A program made the position numbers and the translations under genes. Source: Granulicella pectinivorans (GTDB lineage Bacteria > Acidobacteriota > Terriglobia > Terriglobales > Acidobacteriaceae). Taken from it: a stretch of DNA of 64,000 nucleotides. Positions 8,229 to 16,957 of the stretch are shown here, piece after piece. How positions within the stretch are numbered: position 1 is the stretch's first letter; each line of letters starts with the position of its first letter. Under the pieces are notes generated by a model. The model was not told the DNA's origin. It saw nothing but the letters and a program-made list of their open reading frames with translations, and did not search any database. Location of the stretch: NCBI RefSeq assembly GCF_900114625.1, contig NZ_FOZL01000002.1:744001-808000 (forward strand). Direction: 5' to 3'.

Positions 8229-10375
8229 TGCTTTGTATCCTTTGCCAGTGCGTCCAGCACCAGTTGCTTGGTCAGGACCTCAGGCAGAACATCCGCCTTC
8301 GTATCCTTGCCCGCCGGATAGATGACGTAGGTCGGCACGCCGGAGCGGTCGACCGCCGCGAGTTCACGCGTGATCGCAGGATCGTACTGCGTCCAGTCGG
8401 CGCGAATGAGTGTGACGTGCTTGTCCGCGAGCACCTTCTGGACCTCCGCAGACTTCAACACAAGCTTCTCGTTCACCTGGCAGGAGAGGCACCAGGCCGC
8501 CGTGAAGTCGATGAAGACGGGCTTGCCTTCGGCGCGCGCATCGGCCACTGCCTGTGTGGTGTAGGGAGCCCACACCAGCGTCGTGTCCTTCGGCTGGTAG
8601 AGCGGAATTGCCACAGCAATTGCGCCCAGGACAAAAGCCGTCACGGAGCTCTTCAACTTGGCCGGCCACCGGCCAAGCGCCCATCCAGCAATCGCCAGAA
8701 GAATCAGGCTCAGCAGAAGCAGCGACTCGTGGTCCACACCGTTCGAAGGCACGGTCGAGGAGGCAAACAGGTTTCCGTACACCCAGAGCAGCCAGGCCAC
8801 GGTGATGAAGAGTGGAACCGAGGTGAGCTGCTTCAGAACCTCCATCCAGGCACCCGGACGCGGCAGGATCTTTGTCCAGGCCGGCTGGAAGCTGAGTGCG
8901 AGATAAGGCACCGCAAGCCCAAGCCCAAGCGCCGTAAAGACCGCGAAGGTGACACCAGCCGACTGCGCCAGCGCGAAACCGATCGCCGCGCCCATCAGCG
9001 GAGCGGTGCATGGAGTCGCTACGATCGTCGCAAGGACGCCCGTGAAGAAGCTGCCCGCGTAGCCTTCCTTCTTCGCGAGTCCACCGCCTACGCTGGTCAG
9101 CGAGAGGCCAAGGTCGAACTGGCCCGCCAACGAAAGCGAAAAGAAGAAAAGACCAAGCGCGAGGAGTGCGATGAAGATGGGCGACTGCAACTGGAAGCCC
9201 CATCCCGCCTGGCTTCCACCCGCGCGCACAATGAGAAGCGCGGCGACGATCGTCCAGAAGCTGACGAGAATTCCCAGTGTGTAGACGACGCCGTGCATCC
9301 GCAACTGCTTCCGTTCACTCGTCGAGGACTGCACCAACGCCAGCCCCTTGAGGAAGAGCACAGGAAACACGCACGGCATGAGATTCAGGATGATGCCGCC
9401 CAGGAACGCCAGGCCAATCGCGACGGGAATTGTGATGCCGCTAGCCGCGCCGCCCTGGCCCACAGTGACCGCAACTTCGCCCGGCACAACCGGGCCCGTG
9501 ACGTCGTACGCGATCTTGTCGGAGAGCTTGAGGACGCCGTGGAGGGTCTTGGCAAGAGGCGCCAGCTTATCGGTTTTGGTGCATTCGGTGCCTACCGGCG
9601 CGTCGGTCGCCGCGGCACGCGGTACCCGGATCTGGACGCCACCGGGTATCTTCGTCAGGGTCTGCTCGGCTGCGTTGCAGATCTGATCCTGCTCATAGGG
9701 GTAAAACTCGGCGTTGGATGTCTTCTCAGTCGTCAGCAGGGTAACAACGTAGTCCTTTGCGCCACCCATAACGGAGTACTTTGCGGTTGCCGGCAGAACG
9801 GTTGGAAGAAGCGTCAGCGCTGTGCCCAACGCGCCAACACGCGCCGGCTCCGGCGTGGGCTGCGCGACGACGGTGAGGTTGAGGCCGAGATGCGCCTTAC
9901 CGGGAATGCAGGTCGAAGAACAGACCAGCCAGTTCACCATCGCGTCCAGATGGATCGGCCCCGGCTTGACGTCTTTTGCAACCGAGATCGTCAGCGGAAA
10001 GGCGACTAGGTCTTCGTAGCCGAAGTCCATCAGCGGGCCGAGCGGAAGCCGTGAAGGAGCCGGAAACTGCAAAGGACCTGCGGTTACGCCTTCGGGCAAC
10101 GTCCAGGTAATCTTTGGCGGCTGGCCCGAGTCGCCCGCGTTCGCCCAGTACACATGCCACTTCTCTTCGAGCGTTAGCACGAGACCGGCCTGCAAGGTCC
10201 CGCCCGGATTGACGGAGGGGGCGAGCGTGGTCAACTCCGCCGTCAGATGCTGCGCTTTCACCGGCCCCGGGCCACCATCGCCCACGGTGACGAGTTGGGC
10301 TCGCCCACTGACCGTGGCGATCGCAAGCAAAACAGCCGGAAAAAAAGAAGAGGTTAGGCGCCGAAGAGAGAACAT
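8225..10375 (-). CDS. dsbD: DsbD-type thiol:disulfide reductase with thioredoxin domain
   Basis: A 716-residue membrane protein that should carry electrons from the cytoplasm to periplasmic thiols. After a signal peptide comes a DsbC/DsbD-like N-terminal domain with a CSSTC pair (about residues 152-156), then an eight-helix DsbD core beginning near MPCVFPVLFLKGLAL and containing the second cysteine segment ATPCTAPLMGAAIGF, and finally a thioredoxin domain with the WCLSC active site near residues 628-632. All three redox pairs of a DsbD relay are therefore visible. ATG 10375 is preferred over the GTG at 10381. It overlaps the NTF2-like gene by 4 bases. Confidence 0.92.
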   Translation of the reverse strand: MFSLRRLTSSFFPAVLLAIATVSGRAQLVTVGDGGPGPVKAQHLTAELTTLAPSVNPGGTLQAGLVLTLEEKWHVYWANAGDSGQPPKITWTLPEGVTAGPLQFPAPSRLPLGPLMDFGYEDLVAFPLTISVAKDVKPGPIHLDAMVNWLVCSSTCIPGKAHLGLNLTVVAQPTPEPARVGALGTALTLLPTVLPATAKYSVMGGAKDYVVTLLTTEKTSNAEFYPYEQDQICNAAEQTLTKIPGGVQIRVPRAAATDAPVGTECTKTDKLAPLAKTLHGVLKLSDKIAYDVTGPVVPGEVAVTVGQGGAASGITIPVAIGLAFLGGIILNLMPCVFPVLFLKGLALVQSSTSERKQLRMHGVVYTLGILVSFWTIVAALLIVRAGGSQAGWGFQLQSPIFIALLALGLFFFSLSLAGQFDLGLSLTSVGGGLAKKEGYAGSFFTGVLATIVATPCTAPLMGAAIGFALAQSAGVTFAVFTALGLGLAVPYLALSFQPAWTKILPRPGAWMEVLKQLTSVPLFITVAWLLWVYGNLFASSTVPSNGVDHESLLLLSLILLAIAGWALGRWPAKLKSSVTAFVLGAIAVAIPLYQPKDTTLVWAPYTTQAVADARAEGKPVFIDFTAAWCLSCQVNEKLVLKSAEVQKVLADKHVTLIRADWTQYDPAITRELAAVDRSGVPTYVIYPAGKDTKADVLPEVLTKQLVLDALAKDTKQ

Positions 10376-10420
10376 ATCCACCGATTGTAGATGCGCAGCC
10401 CTGCATCGGGGATTCGGAAG

Positions 10421-10834
10421 CTAGCGACCGCCAGACAGCCGATGCTCCACCATGATGCACCGGTCCATCACGACGCGGATCCCGGCAGCCTCCGCCTTCT
10501 CCGAAGCCTCGCGGTGCACGATTCCCTGCTGCACCCAGAGGTCCGTCAGTCCCAGCGCAATCATCTCGTCCACGATCGCCGGAATGAAGTTCGGAAGACG
10601 GAAGACGTTCACGACATCCGGCTTCACGCCAGAAGCCACCAATTCCGTGAGCGAAGGGTAGGACCTCACGCCCAGAACCATCTCCAGCGCCGGATTCACC
10701 GGATGCACCATAAACCCATGACTCTGCATATACGCCGTGACATAGTGGCTGGGCTTGCCGGGGTTCTCCGACACGCCGATCACAGCGAGTGTCCTTGCTC
10801 TCAGCATCCCACGGATTGCTTCAGGCTCGTTCAT
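10421..10834 (-). CDS. CoA-binding (YccU-type) Rossmann protein
   Basis: A 137-residue single-domain CoA_binding_2 protein. The Rossmann start RTLAVIGVSENPGKPSHYV (about residues 14-32) and the segment LTDLWVQQGIVHREASEKAEAAG (about 95-117) followed by VMDRCIMVEH match the family, which resembles the N-terminal domain of succinyl-CoA synthetase alpha. Its physiological role is not established. It overlaps the upstream DinB-family gene by 4 bases (ATGA), so the two form a coupled pair. Confidence 0.9.
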   Translation of the reverse strand: MNEPEAIRGMLRARTLAVIGVSENPGKPSHYVTAYMQSHGFMVHPVNPALEMVLGVRSYPSLTELVASGVKPDVVNVFRLPNFIPAIVDEMIALGLTDLWVQQGIVHREASEKAEAAGIRVVMDRCIMVEHRLSGGR

Positions 10835-11352
10835 GATTTCTTCCAGATACCCAGCAGACGGCGCAGCAGGACGATCTCCCCAAGGTGATAGGCAGAGTGG
10901 TCCGCGATCAGGAGCGCCTCGCGCAGAAGATTCTGTCCCTGCCCCCAGCGGAACGGCTTGAAGAGGTCCGCGGCAGGGTTTGCGACCAGCGCCTGGAACT
11001 TCTCGAGGTCATTGCGGATTGCCGCGACCGTGTTATCCCACGAGCCTGGGTACGGAGGCTCCGGCGATTCCGGCCAATAGCCCTTGGGCCATTCGATGTG
11101 CTGGTATCCTCCCGTGGGCGGCGCGGAGAAGTCGAGGATGTCCTTCTGGGTGATGCGCATATGCTCCAGCAACTGCCATGCCGAGTAAGGAAGGTTCTCC
11201 GGCACCACGGCCCGCTTGTCCACTGGGAAGTCCTTCACGGCGTCCTCAAACGTAGCGTGCGCCTGCCCACCCTCCAGCAGCGCCTTCAGTTGTTGCTTCA
11301 GCGGTTCCATCGCGTCAGTAGCCATGCCCATTTGGATGCACCCGGCCTTCAT
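10831..11352 (-). CDS. DinB family (four-helix, metal-binding) protein
   Basis: A four-helix bundle of the DinB/YfiT superfamily. The conserved histidines that bind a metal are recognisable in LPYSAWQLLEHMRITQKDI (first helix pair) and ALLIADHSAYHLGEIVLLRRLLG near the C-terminus. Family members include bacillithiol and mycothiol S-transferases, and the substrate here is unknown. Several starts are possible: 11352, 11331 and 11325 are all ATG, and none has a good ribosome binding site. It is coupled to the downstream CoA-binding gene by an ATGA overlap. Confidence 0.82.
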   Translation of the reverse strand: MKAGCIQMGMATDAMEPLKQQLKALLEGGQAHATFEDAVKDFPVDKRAVVPENLPYSAWQLLEHMRITQKDILDFSAPPTGGYQHIEWPKGYWPESPEPPYPGSWDNTVAAIRNDLEKFQALVANPAADLFKPFRWGQGQNLLREALLIADHSAYHLGEIVLLRRLLGIWKKS

Positions 11353-11373
11353 CCGGTTCGCCGAAGTTGCGGC

Positions 11374-12111
11374 CTACAGAGGTTTGCGCGCCACCACCAC
11401 GGTGAGCGGAGGAAACGTCGTAAGGAAACTTCCCCGCTTCTTCTCCACAACCATCCCGGCTTTCGAAAACACATCGGCATACTCGGCGGTCCGCTTGTAG
11501 TCCGAGATCAGGGCTACTCCCCCAGGTTTCAACACCCGCACTATCTGGTGCAGGGCCGCGATGCGGGTTGGTCGGTCGTAGATGTTGTGGATACAGAGGT
11601 TCGAGACGATGACATCGAAGGTGCCGTCCGCAAAGGTCATCTCCTGCGCGGGTACGCTGATCAGCGTTGTGTTGCCGAGCAAGCCTTCGAGCTGCAAATT
11701 CTGCGTTGTCGCCGAAGCTGAGTTCCCGCCCATGTCGACGTTCGACCAGACATCGATCCCCGTCGCGTGCCCATCGGGAACCTTCTTCGCCGCACCTGCG
11801 AGCAGAAGGCCCCGCCCACATCCCACATCGAGCACCTGCTCATCGCCACGCCATGAGTGGAGACCAAGCATCATGTCCCGATGCCGGAACTTACCCACCT
11901 TCACATACAAAAGAAACAGGCACCCTTCCCCAATGAGAAAGCCCGCAGGCCAGAAGAAGCTCTGAGAGCTGAGCGCAATGATCCCGAACAGATGCAGCGT
12001 ATGCGGAAGCGCCAACCCAAGCAGAAGGCAGAGAAACCCGAACAGAAAAAGATTCCGCATCACCGCGGGGGCGTCCACGCCATAGTCGGGACGAGGAAAG
12101 AGCTTGGCCAT
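11374..12111 (-). CDS. Membrane-anchored class I SAM-dependent methyltransferase
   Basis: Two hydrophobic helices at the N-terminus (residues about 18-64: NLFLFGFLCLLLGLALP and a second through GEGCLFLLYV) precede a Rossmann methyltransferase domain. Motif I is VLDVGCGRGLLLAGAA, followed by GIDVWS, the VSNLCIHNI motif and the post-motif RVLKPGGVALISDY. The anchor suggests a membrane-linked or lipid substrate, which is inference. The start is ATG 12111 with GGAGG six bases upstream. A perfect 12-bp inverted repeat lies just before that ribosome binding site. Confidence 0.85.
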   Translation of the reverse strand: MAKLFPRPDYGVDAPAVMRNLFLFGFLCLLLGLALPHTLHLFGIIALSSQSFFWPAGFLIGEGCLFLLYVKVGKFRHRDMMLGLHSWRGDEQVLDVGCGRGLLLAGAAKKVPDGHATGIDVWSNVDMGGNSASATTQNLQLEGLLGNTTLISVPAQEMTFADGTFDVIVSNLCIHNIYDRPTRIAALHQIVRVLKPGGVALISDYKRTAEYADVFSKAGMVVEKKRGSFLTTFPPLTVVVARKPL

Positions 12112-12124
12112 CACCGGCCTCCAG

Positions 12125-12159
12125 GATAAGAGAGTTACGCTGCCACGAACTCTCTTATC
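12125..12159. promoter_or_regulatory. Perfect 12-bp inverted repeat upstream of the methyltransferase gene
   Basis: GATAAGAGAGTT (12125-12136) is repeated exactly in reverse complement as AACTCTCTTATC (12148-12159) with an 11-base spacer. It sits about 14 bases before the methyltransferase start on the minus strand and 92 bases after the prfB stop. There is no T-run on either side, so a simple terminator is unlikely; an operator for a dimeric regulator or an RNA hairpin in the leader fits better. Confidence 0.6.
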
Positions 12160-12250
12160 TTGCGCTCGTTCCTCGCTGGGATCGAGTGAGATTTGTCATC
12201 CACATACAATGATTCCGATCATCCTCTCAGACGACGTCTGGCTAACGTTG

Positions 12251-13382
12251 CTAGAGGTCGTCGTCAGGATCGATCGCAGCCGGCATGTTGCCCTCGCGCC
12301 GCATTCGCAGATAGCCGCGGATGAACGGTTCGAGATCGCCATCGAGCACCTTGTCCACATCGCCGACTTCGACGCGCGTGCGCAGATCCTTCGCCATGCG
12401 GTACGGCTGCAGCACATAGCTCCTGATCTGCGAGCCGAAGCCGATCTCCAGCTTCGAGTCTTCGATCTTGCGTGTGGCTGCCTTCTTCTTGTCGAGCTCA
12501 TACTCATACAGCTTCGAACGCATCATCTTCATGGCGCGCTCCTTGTTCTTGTGCTGTGAGCGCTCGTTCTGGCAGCCCGTCACGAGACCTGTCGGAAGAT
12601 GGGTGATACGGACGGCGGAGTCGGTCGTATTCACGTGCTGGCCGCCCTTACCGCCGGAGCGATAGGTGTCGATACGAAGATCTTCGGTCTTGATGTCGAT
12701 CACGATGGTGTCGTCGATTTCAGGAGAGACGAAGCAACTCGCGAAGCTGGTATGGCGGCGCTTGGCGGAGTCGAACGGCGAGATGCGGACAAGCCGATGC
12801 ACGCCTGTTTCACCCGAAAGCAGACCGTAGACGAAGTCTCCCGAGATGGTGAAGGTAGCGGACTTGATGCCAGCTTCGTCGCCATCCTGAATTTCGTTGA
12901 TCTCCACCTTGAAGCCCTGCCGCTCGCCCCAGCGGATGTACATCCGCATCAGCATCTCGGCCCAGTCTTGGCTCTCGGTGCCGCCGGCTCCGGGATGTAC
13001 GGTGACGATGGCGTTCAGAGGATCGGTCTCGCCCGAGAGCATCGTCTTCGATTCGAGCTTTTCGGCGAACTCGACCAGTGCGGGGATCTCGCGCGTGAGG
13101 TCACCTTCGGTGTCTTCGCCTTCCCGGGCCAGTTCGAAGTAGGCTTCGATATCATCGGAACGCCGAGCCAGTTCCGTATCATCGGCCAGCAGCGTCTCAA
13201 GACGCTTGCGCTCACGCATCAATGGCTGGGACTTGGCAGCATCCGCCCATACACTGGGGTCGGCAATCTTCTCTTCAATGACAGCAAGTTCACGACGCAA
13301 GCGCGCCGAGTCAAAGATACTCCCGCAGTTCGCGAATCTTATCGCGCACCGGGGAGTATTTGTATTCGAGATCATCTAACAT
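12251..13382 (-). CDS. prfB: Peptide chain release factor 2 with +1 programmed frameshift
   Basis: RF2 recognises UGA and UAA and triggers peptide release. The reading starts at ATG 13382 (MLDDLEYKYSPV...), runs 23 codons to an in-frame TGA at 13313-13311, and continues in the +1 frame from GAC as DSARLRRELAVIEEK to the stop at 12251, 376 residues in all. The SPF tripeptide that reads stop codons (VRISPFDSAKRRHTSF) and the GGQ catalytic motif (RSGGKGGQHVNTT) are both present. The ATG lies 4 bases after the lnt stop, so lnt and prfB are co-transcribed. A gene caller that ignores the shift would start it wrongly near 13375. Confidence 0.97.
13310..13322 (-). promoter_or_regulatory. prfB +1 frameshift site (TAT CTT TGA C)
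   Basis: On the minus strand the codons read CGG GAG TAT CTT TGA C. CTT-TGA-C is the classical slippery stop of prfB, and the GGGAG just upstream takes the place of the Shine-Dalgarno-like stimulator. Low RF2 slows termination at TGA and favours slippage to GAC, giving autoregulation of RF2 (established for the family). Confidence 0.93.
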
Positions 13383-13386
13383 CCGT

Positions 13387-15045
13387 CTAGTTTACCGCGC
13401 GTCTGCAGCCAAGCGCCAACATCCCCACCGCAACCAGAGCGCACAGATACGCAAATACATCCCCATACTGCGTATAGAACGTCGTATCGCGTTCATAGCC
13501 GAACGGCACATTGATCGCCGCTCTGATCTTTCGCGGCATAGAAGCTACTACGCGTCCGCTGGGGGAGATCGTCGACGTAATTCCAGTGTTGGTCGCCCTC
13601 AGGATCCAGCGATGGTTCTCGATCGCGCGCATCCGCACCATGTTCAGATGCTGCCACGCCGCGCCGGAATCCCCGTACCATCCGTCGTCCGAGATATTCA
13701 CCAGCACCTCGGCGCCTTTCTTGACGAACTGCCGCACCTCATCGCCGAAGATGGACTCGTAGCAGATAAAGATGCCATAGACATGATCGTCGCGACGAAG
13801 CACCGTCCGCTCCGCGCCGGGATCCATATCGCCTACGCCTGCCGTCAGCTTATTGGCAAAGAAGAAGAAACGCTTGAAAGGAATATATTCGCCCCACGGC
13901 ACGAGGTGAATCTTGTCGTAGCGTCCACTGCCTGTCTCACCCGGAGAAAATACCGCGGCGGAATCATAGACATATCCTCCGCGTTCTACGCGCGGATCCG
14001 GCACCACACCAAGCGATCCCACAATCAAGAGAGACTGCGTGGAGTCTGCCAGTTCATGCATCTTTGCGGCGAAGACAGGATCATTCGTATGAAACTCCGA
14101 CGGGGCCTCAGGCCACACGATCAGATTCGTCGGCTGATACCCTTCCCTGCCCGGCTTCATCACATACGCAAACTCCGGCAGCGTCACACTTTTTGTACCG
14201 GCAAGTTCCGGAATCCCGAGTAACTCGGTATGCGCGGGATTGCGACTGAGATGAGCGAACGAAGAGATTCTCTCCGCCTGCGTTTCCATCGGACCGCTGC
14301 TCTCAGCACCTACCGCAAGATTCTCCTGCACCAGCGTTGCTGACGCTGTGGGGATAGACTCCAGGCTCGCAGGCAACCTGCGCAGCGCCAGAAGATACAA
14401 CCCGCAGAGCACGACCAGCCCAACCACCAGGGCAGGGCGCAGATACTTCCGTTCACGCAGCCGAATCCGTATCAGCCAAAGCGCGTTCACCCCGGCAATC
14501 ACAAAGGAGATCGCATACGCTCCGCCCCAGGGGGCAAGCCGCGTGAGCAAGGGATTGTCAACCTGCGCGTTGCCCAAAAGATCCCAAGGGAAGCCCGTGA
14601 TGCGGGCCCGTGCCAGTTCTACGGCGACCCACAAAAAAGGAGCCAGCACCATCGCCGTCTGCCGCCCGAACCTAACTCGCGCGAAAGCCATAAGAGCCCC
14701 AAACAATGCGAGATATAACCCGAGATAAAGTGCAAACAACACCAGAATCCCCGCCGATACAGGCTTCGGCAGTCCCCCGTAAATGTTCATCGTTTGAAAG
14801 ATCCAGTAGCAGTTCCCGAGATAGAAAACAAAACCGGCTAAGTAACCGATAAACGTGGCCTGCAGCACGTTCACGGGACGCCCGTCCTTGTTGTCCGCAG
14901 CTAGCGCACACAACAAAGGCCAAAGCGCCACCCAGCATAATGCTGTGCGCCACACCGGCACGGGACCGGCAAGAGGAAACGAGAGTACCTGGAGCATTCC
15001 GGAGAGAATGGCCAGCGCCCAAAGCCGCAGAGGGAGGGTCTTCAT
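13387..15045 (-). CDS. lnt: Apolipoprotein N-acyltransferase
   Basis: The third enzyme of lipoprotein maturation, which moves an acyl chain from phospholipid to the N-terminal cysteine of apolipoproteins in the inner membrane. Six to seven hydrophobic segments fill residues 1-210, followed by a periplasmic nitrilase-like domain. The catalytic triad is visible as Glu in LIVWPEAPSEF, Lys in YDKIHLVPWGEYIPF and Cys in IFICYESIF. A final C-terminal helix (VFAYLCALVAVGMLALG) closes the protein. ATG 15045 (MKTLPLRLWAL) is the best start; ATG 15063 and GTG 15072 are in frame. It lies directly upstream of prfB. Confidence 0.95.
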   Translation of the reverse strand: MKTLPLRLWALAILSGMLQVLSFPLAGPVPVWRTALCWVALWPLLCALAADNKDGRPVNVLQATFIGYLAGFVFYLGNCYWIFQTMNIYGGLPKPVSAGILVLFALYLGLYLALFGALMAFARVRFGRQTAMVLAPFLWVAVELARARITGFPWDLLGNAQVDNPLLTRLAPWGGAYAISFVIAGVNALWLIRIRLRERKYLRPALVVGLVVLCGLYLLALRRLPASLESIPTASATLVQENLAVGAESSGPMETQAERISSFAHLSRNPAHTELLGIPELAGTKSVTLPEFAYVMKPGREGYQPTNLIVWPEAPSEFHTNDPVFAAKMHELADSTQSLLIVGSLGVVPDPRVERGGYVYDSAAVFSPGETGSGRYDKIHLVPWGEYIPFKRFFFFANKLTAGVGDMDPGAERTVLRRDDHVYGIFICYESIFGDEVRQFVKKGAEVLVNISDDGWYGDSGAAWQHLNMVRMRAIENHRWILRATNTGITSTISPSGRVVASMPRKIRAAINVPFGYERDTTFYTQYGDVFAYLCALVAVGMLALGCRRAVN

Positions 15046-15072
15046 CGCTGTCGAGTCTACCATCCAGGCCAC

Positions 15073-15395
15073 TCGGGCTTTAGCGAACTGCTACCGGTGT
15101 CGCTGCAGAAAGCCAAAGTCCAGAGCCTCTTCCGGAGCTGTAGGACATTGATCGCATACCACGCCTCCTTCAAGAGCACGCATGGTCTTCGCACAGTAAA
15201 AAGGAAACTCCGAACCGTAAACACCGTCTAACTCCTTCAGTACCTTTAGCGCGACAGCTATACCTCATTTATTTGCATCAAACACATCACTTATGTATCG
15301 TCAAGAGCAGATATTAACCTAATATCCGCATCACGTTCGTCCCAGGGTTGGTCAATTCAAACTAGATCGATGGCTAAAAAGCCTCGGAGATACAC
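15073..15395. other. AT-richer intergenic region with a possible small-protein remnant
   Basis: This 323-base stretch has no ordinary gene. On the minus strand, 15264 down to the TAG at 15091 is open for 58 codons and reads protein-like near its end (YCAKTMRALEGGVVCDQCP...), with three cysteines. Its only ATG is at 15183, leaving a 30-residue peptide and no good ribosome binding site. The side near 15260-15390 is AT-rich and probably holds the promoter of the following small gene. Confidence 0.3.
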
Positions 15396-15650
15396 ATGGA
15401 AGTAAGTCGCATTCTCGCAGAAATCGATGCACAGATCGCCAAGTTGCAGCAGGCACGGCAACTTCTTTCGGGAACGGACGTGGTTCGCAAGAGCCCAGGC
15501 CGTGGACGTCCCAAGGGGAGCAAGAATGTCGTCGTCAAGGCTGCTCCTGAAGCAGCGGCACCGCGCAAGCGCAAGCTGAGCCCGGAAGGCCGCAAGCGTA
15601 TTGCAGACGCCATGAAAAAGCGCTGGGCCGAACGCCGCAAGCAGGCCTAA
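15396..15650 (+). CDS. Small basic protein with AT-hook-like motif
   Basis: An 84-residue, strongly basic protein. An N-terminal helix with heptad-like hydrophobics (VSRILAEIDAQIAKLQQARQLL) is followed by a GRGRPKGSKN motif close to the AT-hook consensus (GRP core) and a Lys/Arg-rich tail (KRWAERRKQA). The layout is that of a small dimerising DNA-binding or nucleoid-associated protein, an inference from composition only. GGAG lies 7 bases before the ATG. A perfect 17-bp hairpin follows the gene, and it stands alone between divergent or convergent neighbours. Confidence 0.75.
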   Translation: MEVSRILAEIDAQIAKLQQARQLLSGTDVVRKSPGRGRPKGSKNVVVKAAPEAAAPRKRKLSPEGRKRIADAMKKRWAERRKQA

Positions 15651-15700
15651 CTGCTCTCCCCAACCCCCCAAATTTCCGCCCACTTAGGCAGTTGCAGGCA

Positions 15701-15749
15701 AACGCGAAAACGGTAGACATCCACTACGGATATCTACCGTTTTCGCGTT
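15701..15749. terminator. Bidirectional hairpin terminator, perfect 17-bp stem
   Basis: The arms 15701-15717 (AACGCGAAAACGGTAGA) and 15733-15749 are exact reverse complements around a 15-base loop. The stem carries A-run and T-run stretches near its ends. It lies between the small basic protein gene and the convergent methyltransferase gene, as expected for a shared terminator. Confidence 0.75.
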
Positions 15750-15784
15750 TGGGCTAAAGACTCCGGGTTGAGAAAGCGCCGGTC

Positions 15785-16426
15785 TTACCGCGTCACAATC
15801 ACTTCAGCTAGATTGTCCTTTGCCAGGAAGAACTTATAGTTCGAGTAAGCCTGAAACAGCCTCTCGATCTGGCGATTCTGAAACACCTGCACCAGAGGAT
15901 ACTGACCCACCTTCTGCATCTCGACCTGGTTCTGCGCGGTGAGATGAAAGCGCGAGAAAGAAGTCTCCGCAGGAAGCATCTTCGTGTGAAAGAAGCCAAG
16001 CAGCTTCCCTCCGGGAGCCATCACCTCGTGCAGGCGATTGACCAGGGGAGCTACCAGATCCACCGGTAGAAAATCCAACGTATCCCACAACGTAATGACG
16101 TCGAACTGCCGACCGGAGAAGTCCATATTCTCCGCGACAAAGCCCTCCGCGTTGAAGCGCGTCGCACCTGGCCGCGCATCCGGGCTGTCGTCCGGGACCT
16201 GCCACTCGGGCTTCGCCGCATCCTCCACGAAGTTGGCCATGTAGACGCTATGGCCAAGCCCGGTCAGGAAGTTGATATTGTTTGCAGACGTGGCCCCTAC
16301 ATCGAGCACACGGAGCGAATCGGTCGTCTGCAGGTGCTTATACAGATCGGACCAGCCGCTCGAGGAGCGTGGGATCTTCGGCTCGACCGCTCGGTGCTCC
16401 GACGAACTCTTGAACAGGTTGCGCAT
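15785..16426 (-). CDS. Class I SAM methyltransferase-like protein
   Basis: A 213-residue Rossmann-fold protein. SLRVLDVGATSANNINFLTGLG corresponds to motif I, and FDVITLWDTLDFLPVD plus LHEVMAPGGKLLGFFHTK to motifs IV-V. Motif I reads DVGATSANN rather than the usual DxGxGxG, so SAM binding is likely but not certain. The N-terminus (residues 1-25) is polar and may be disordered. The substrate is unknown. It follows the bactofilin gene on the same strand, 48 bases downstream of its stop. Confidence 0.7.
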   Translation of the reverse strand: MRNLFKSSSEHRAVEPKIPRSSSGWSDLYKHLQTTDSLRVLDVGATSANNINFLTGLGHSVYMANFVEDAAKPEWQVPDDSPDARPGATRFNAEGFVAENMDFSGRQFDVITLWDTLDFLPVDLVAPLVNRLHEVMAPGGKLLGFFHTKMLPAETSFSRFHLTAQNQVEMQKVGQYPLVQVFQNRQIERLFQAYSNYKFFLAKDNLAEVIVTR

Positions 16427-16474
16427 GGTGCCGGCGTCTCTCTCTCAGGGGTCGTGCGGCTGGTTCCAGCGTAC

Positions 16475-16837
16475 TTAGCGGATATTCAGCGTGGCCGGCC
16501 GCTGTACGGGCTCGGTCAACTCCACACGTCCACGCAGGCTGGCACTCTCTTCGATCGAAAGACGTCCCGCTTGAATATCGCCCACTACACTCGCCGACTG
16601 CCGCAGCTCCAGACGTCCGCTTGCCTTCACGTTACCTTCAACTCGTCCAAATACAATGACATCCTGCACATTCACGTCGGCCCGCACGCGTGCGTTCGGA
16701 CCGATCGTCAGTCGGCTCTCCGTCAAGGTGATGGTTCCCTCAATCTCCCCGTCCATGAAGAGGTCCTCCGAGCCGGAGATATCGCCCCGGATGATGACGG
16801 ACTTTCCAATAACGGTGGAACCCTCTGCTGGCTTCAT
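16475..16837 (-). CDS. Bactofilin (polymer-forming cytoskeletal protein)
   Basis: A short (120-residue) bactofilin/DUF583 beta-helix. The repeating six-residue rungs are clear: TVIGKSVIIRGDISGSEDLFMDG at the N-terminus, then RVRADVNVQDVIVFGRVEGNVKASGRLEL and SVVGDIQAGRLSIEESASLRGRVEL. Bactofilins self-assemble without nucleotide into filaments at the membrane and shape the envelope. The predicted Shine-Dalgarno (AAGGGAGA) sits about 8 bases before the ATG. It precedes the methyltransferase gene on the same strand. Confidence 0.92.
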   Translation of the reverse strand: MKPAEGSTVIGKSVIIRGDISGSEDLFMDGEIEGTITLTESRLTIGPNARVRADVNVQDVIVFGRVEGNVKASGRLELRQSASVVGDIQAGRLSIEESASLRGRVELTEPVQRPATLNIR

Positions 16838-16957
16838 GCGGACATCTCCCTTTGATCACCCTGCAAATCCTGCGGGCCTGACCCGAACTATACCCAAGCC
16901 TCACACTGGGAAGCAAACGGGGGAAACTCATTCCACTCTTCATACGTCCAACCGGTG

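Noticed and set aside
8171..10009. 612-codon open frame opposite the DsbD-type gene
   Set aside because: Arg/Gln-rich shadow of a well-supported membrane protein gene.
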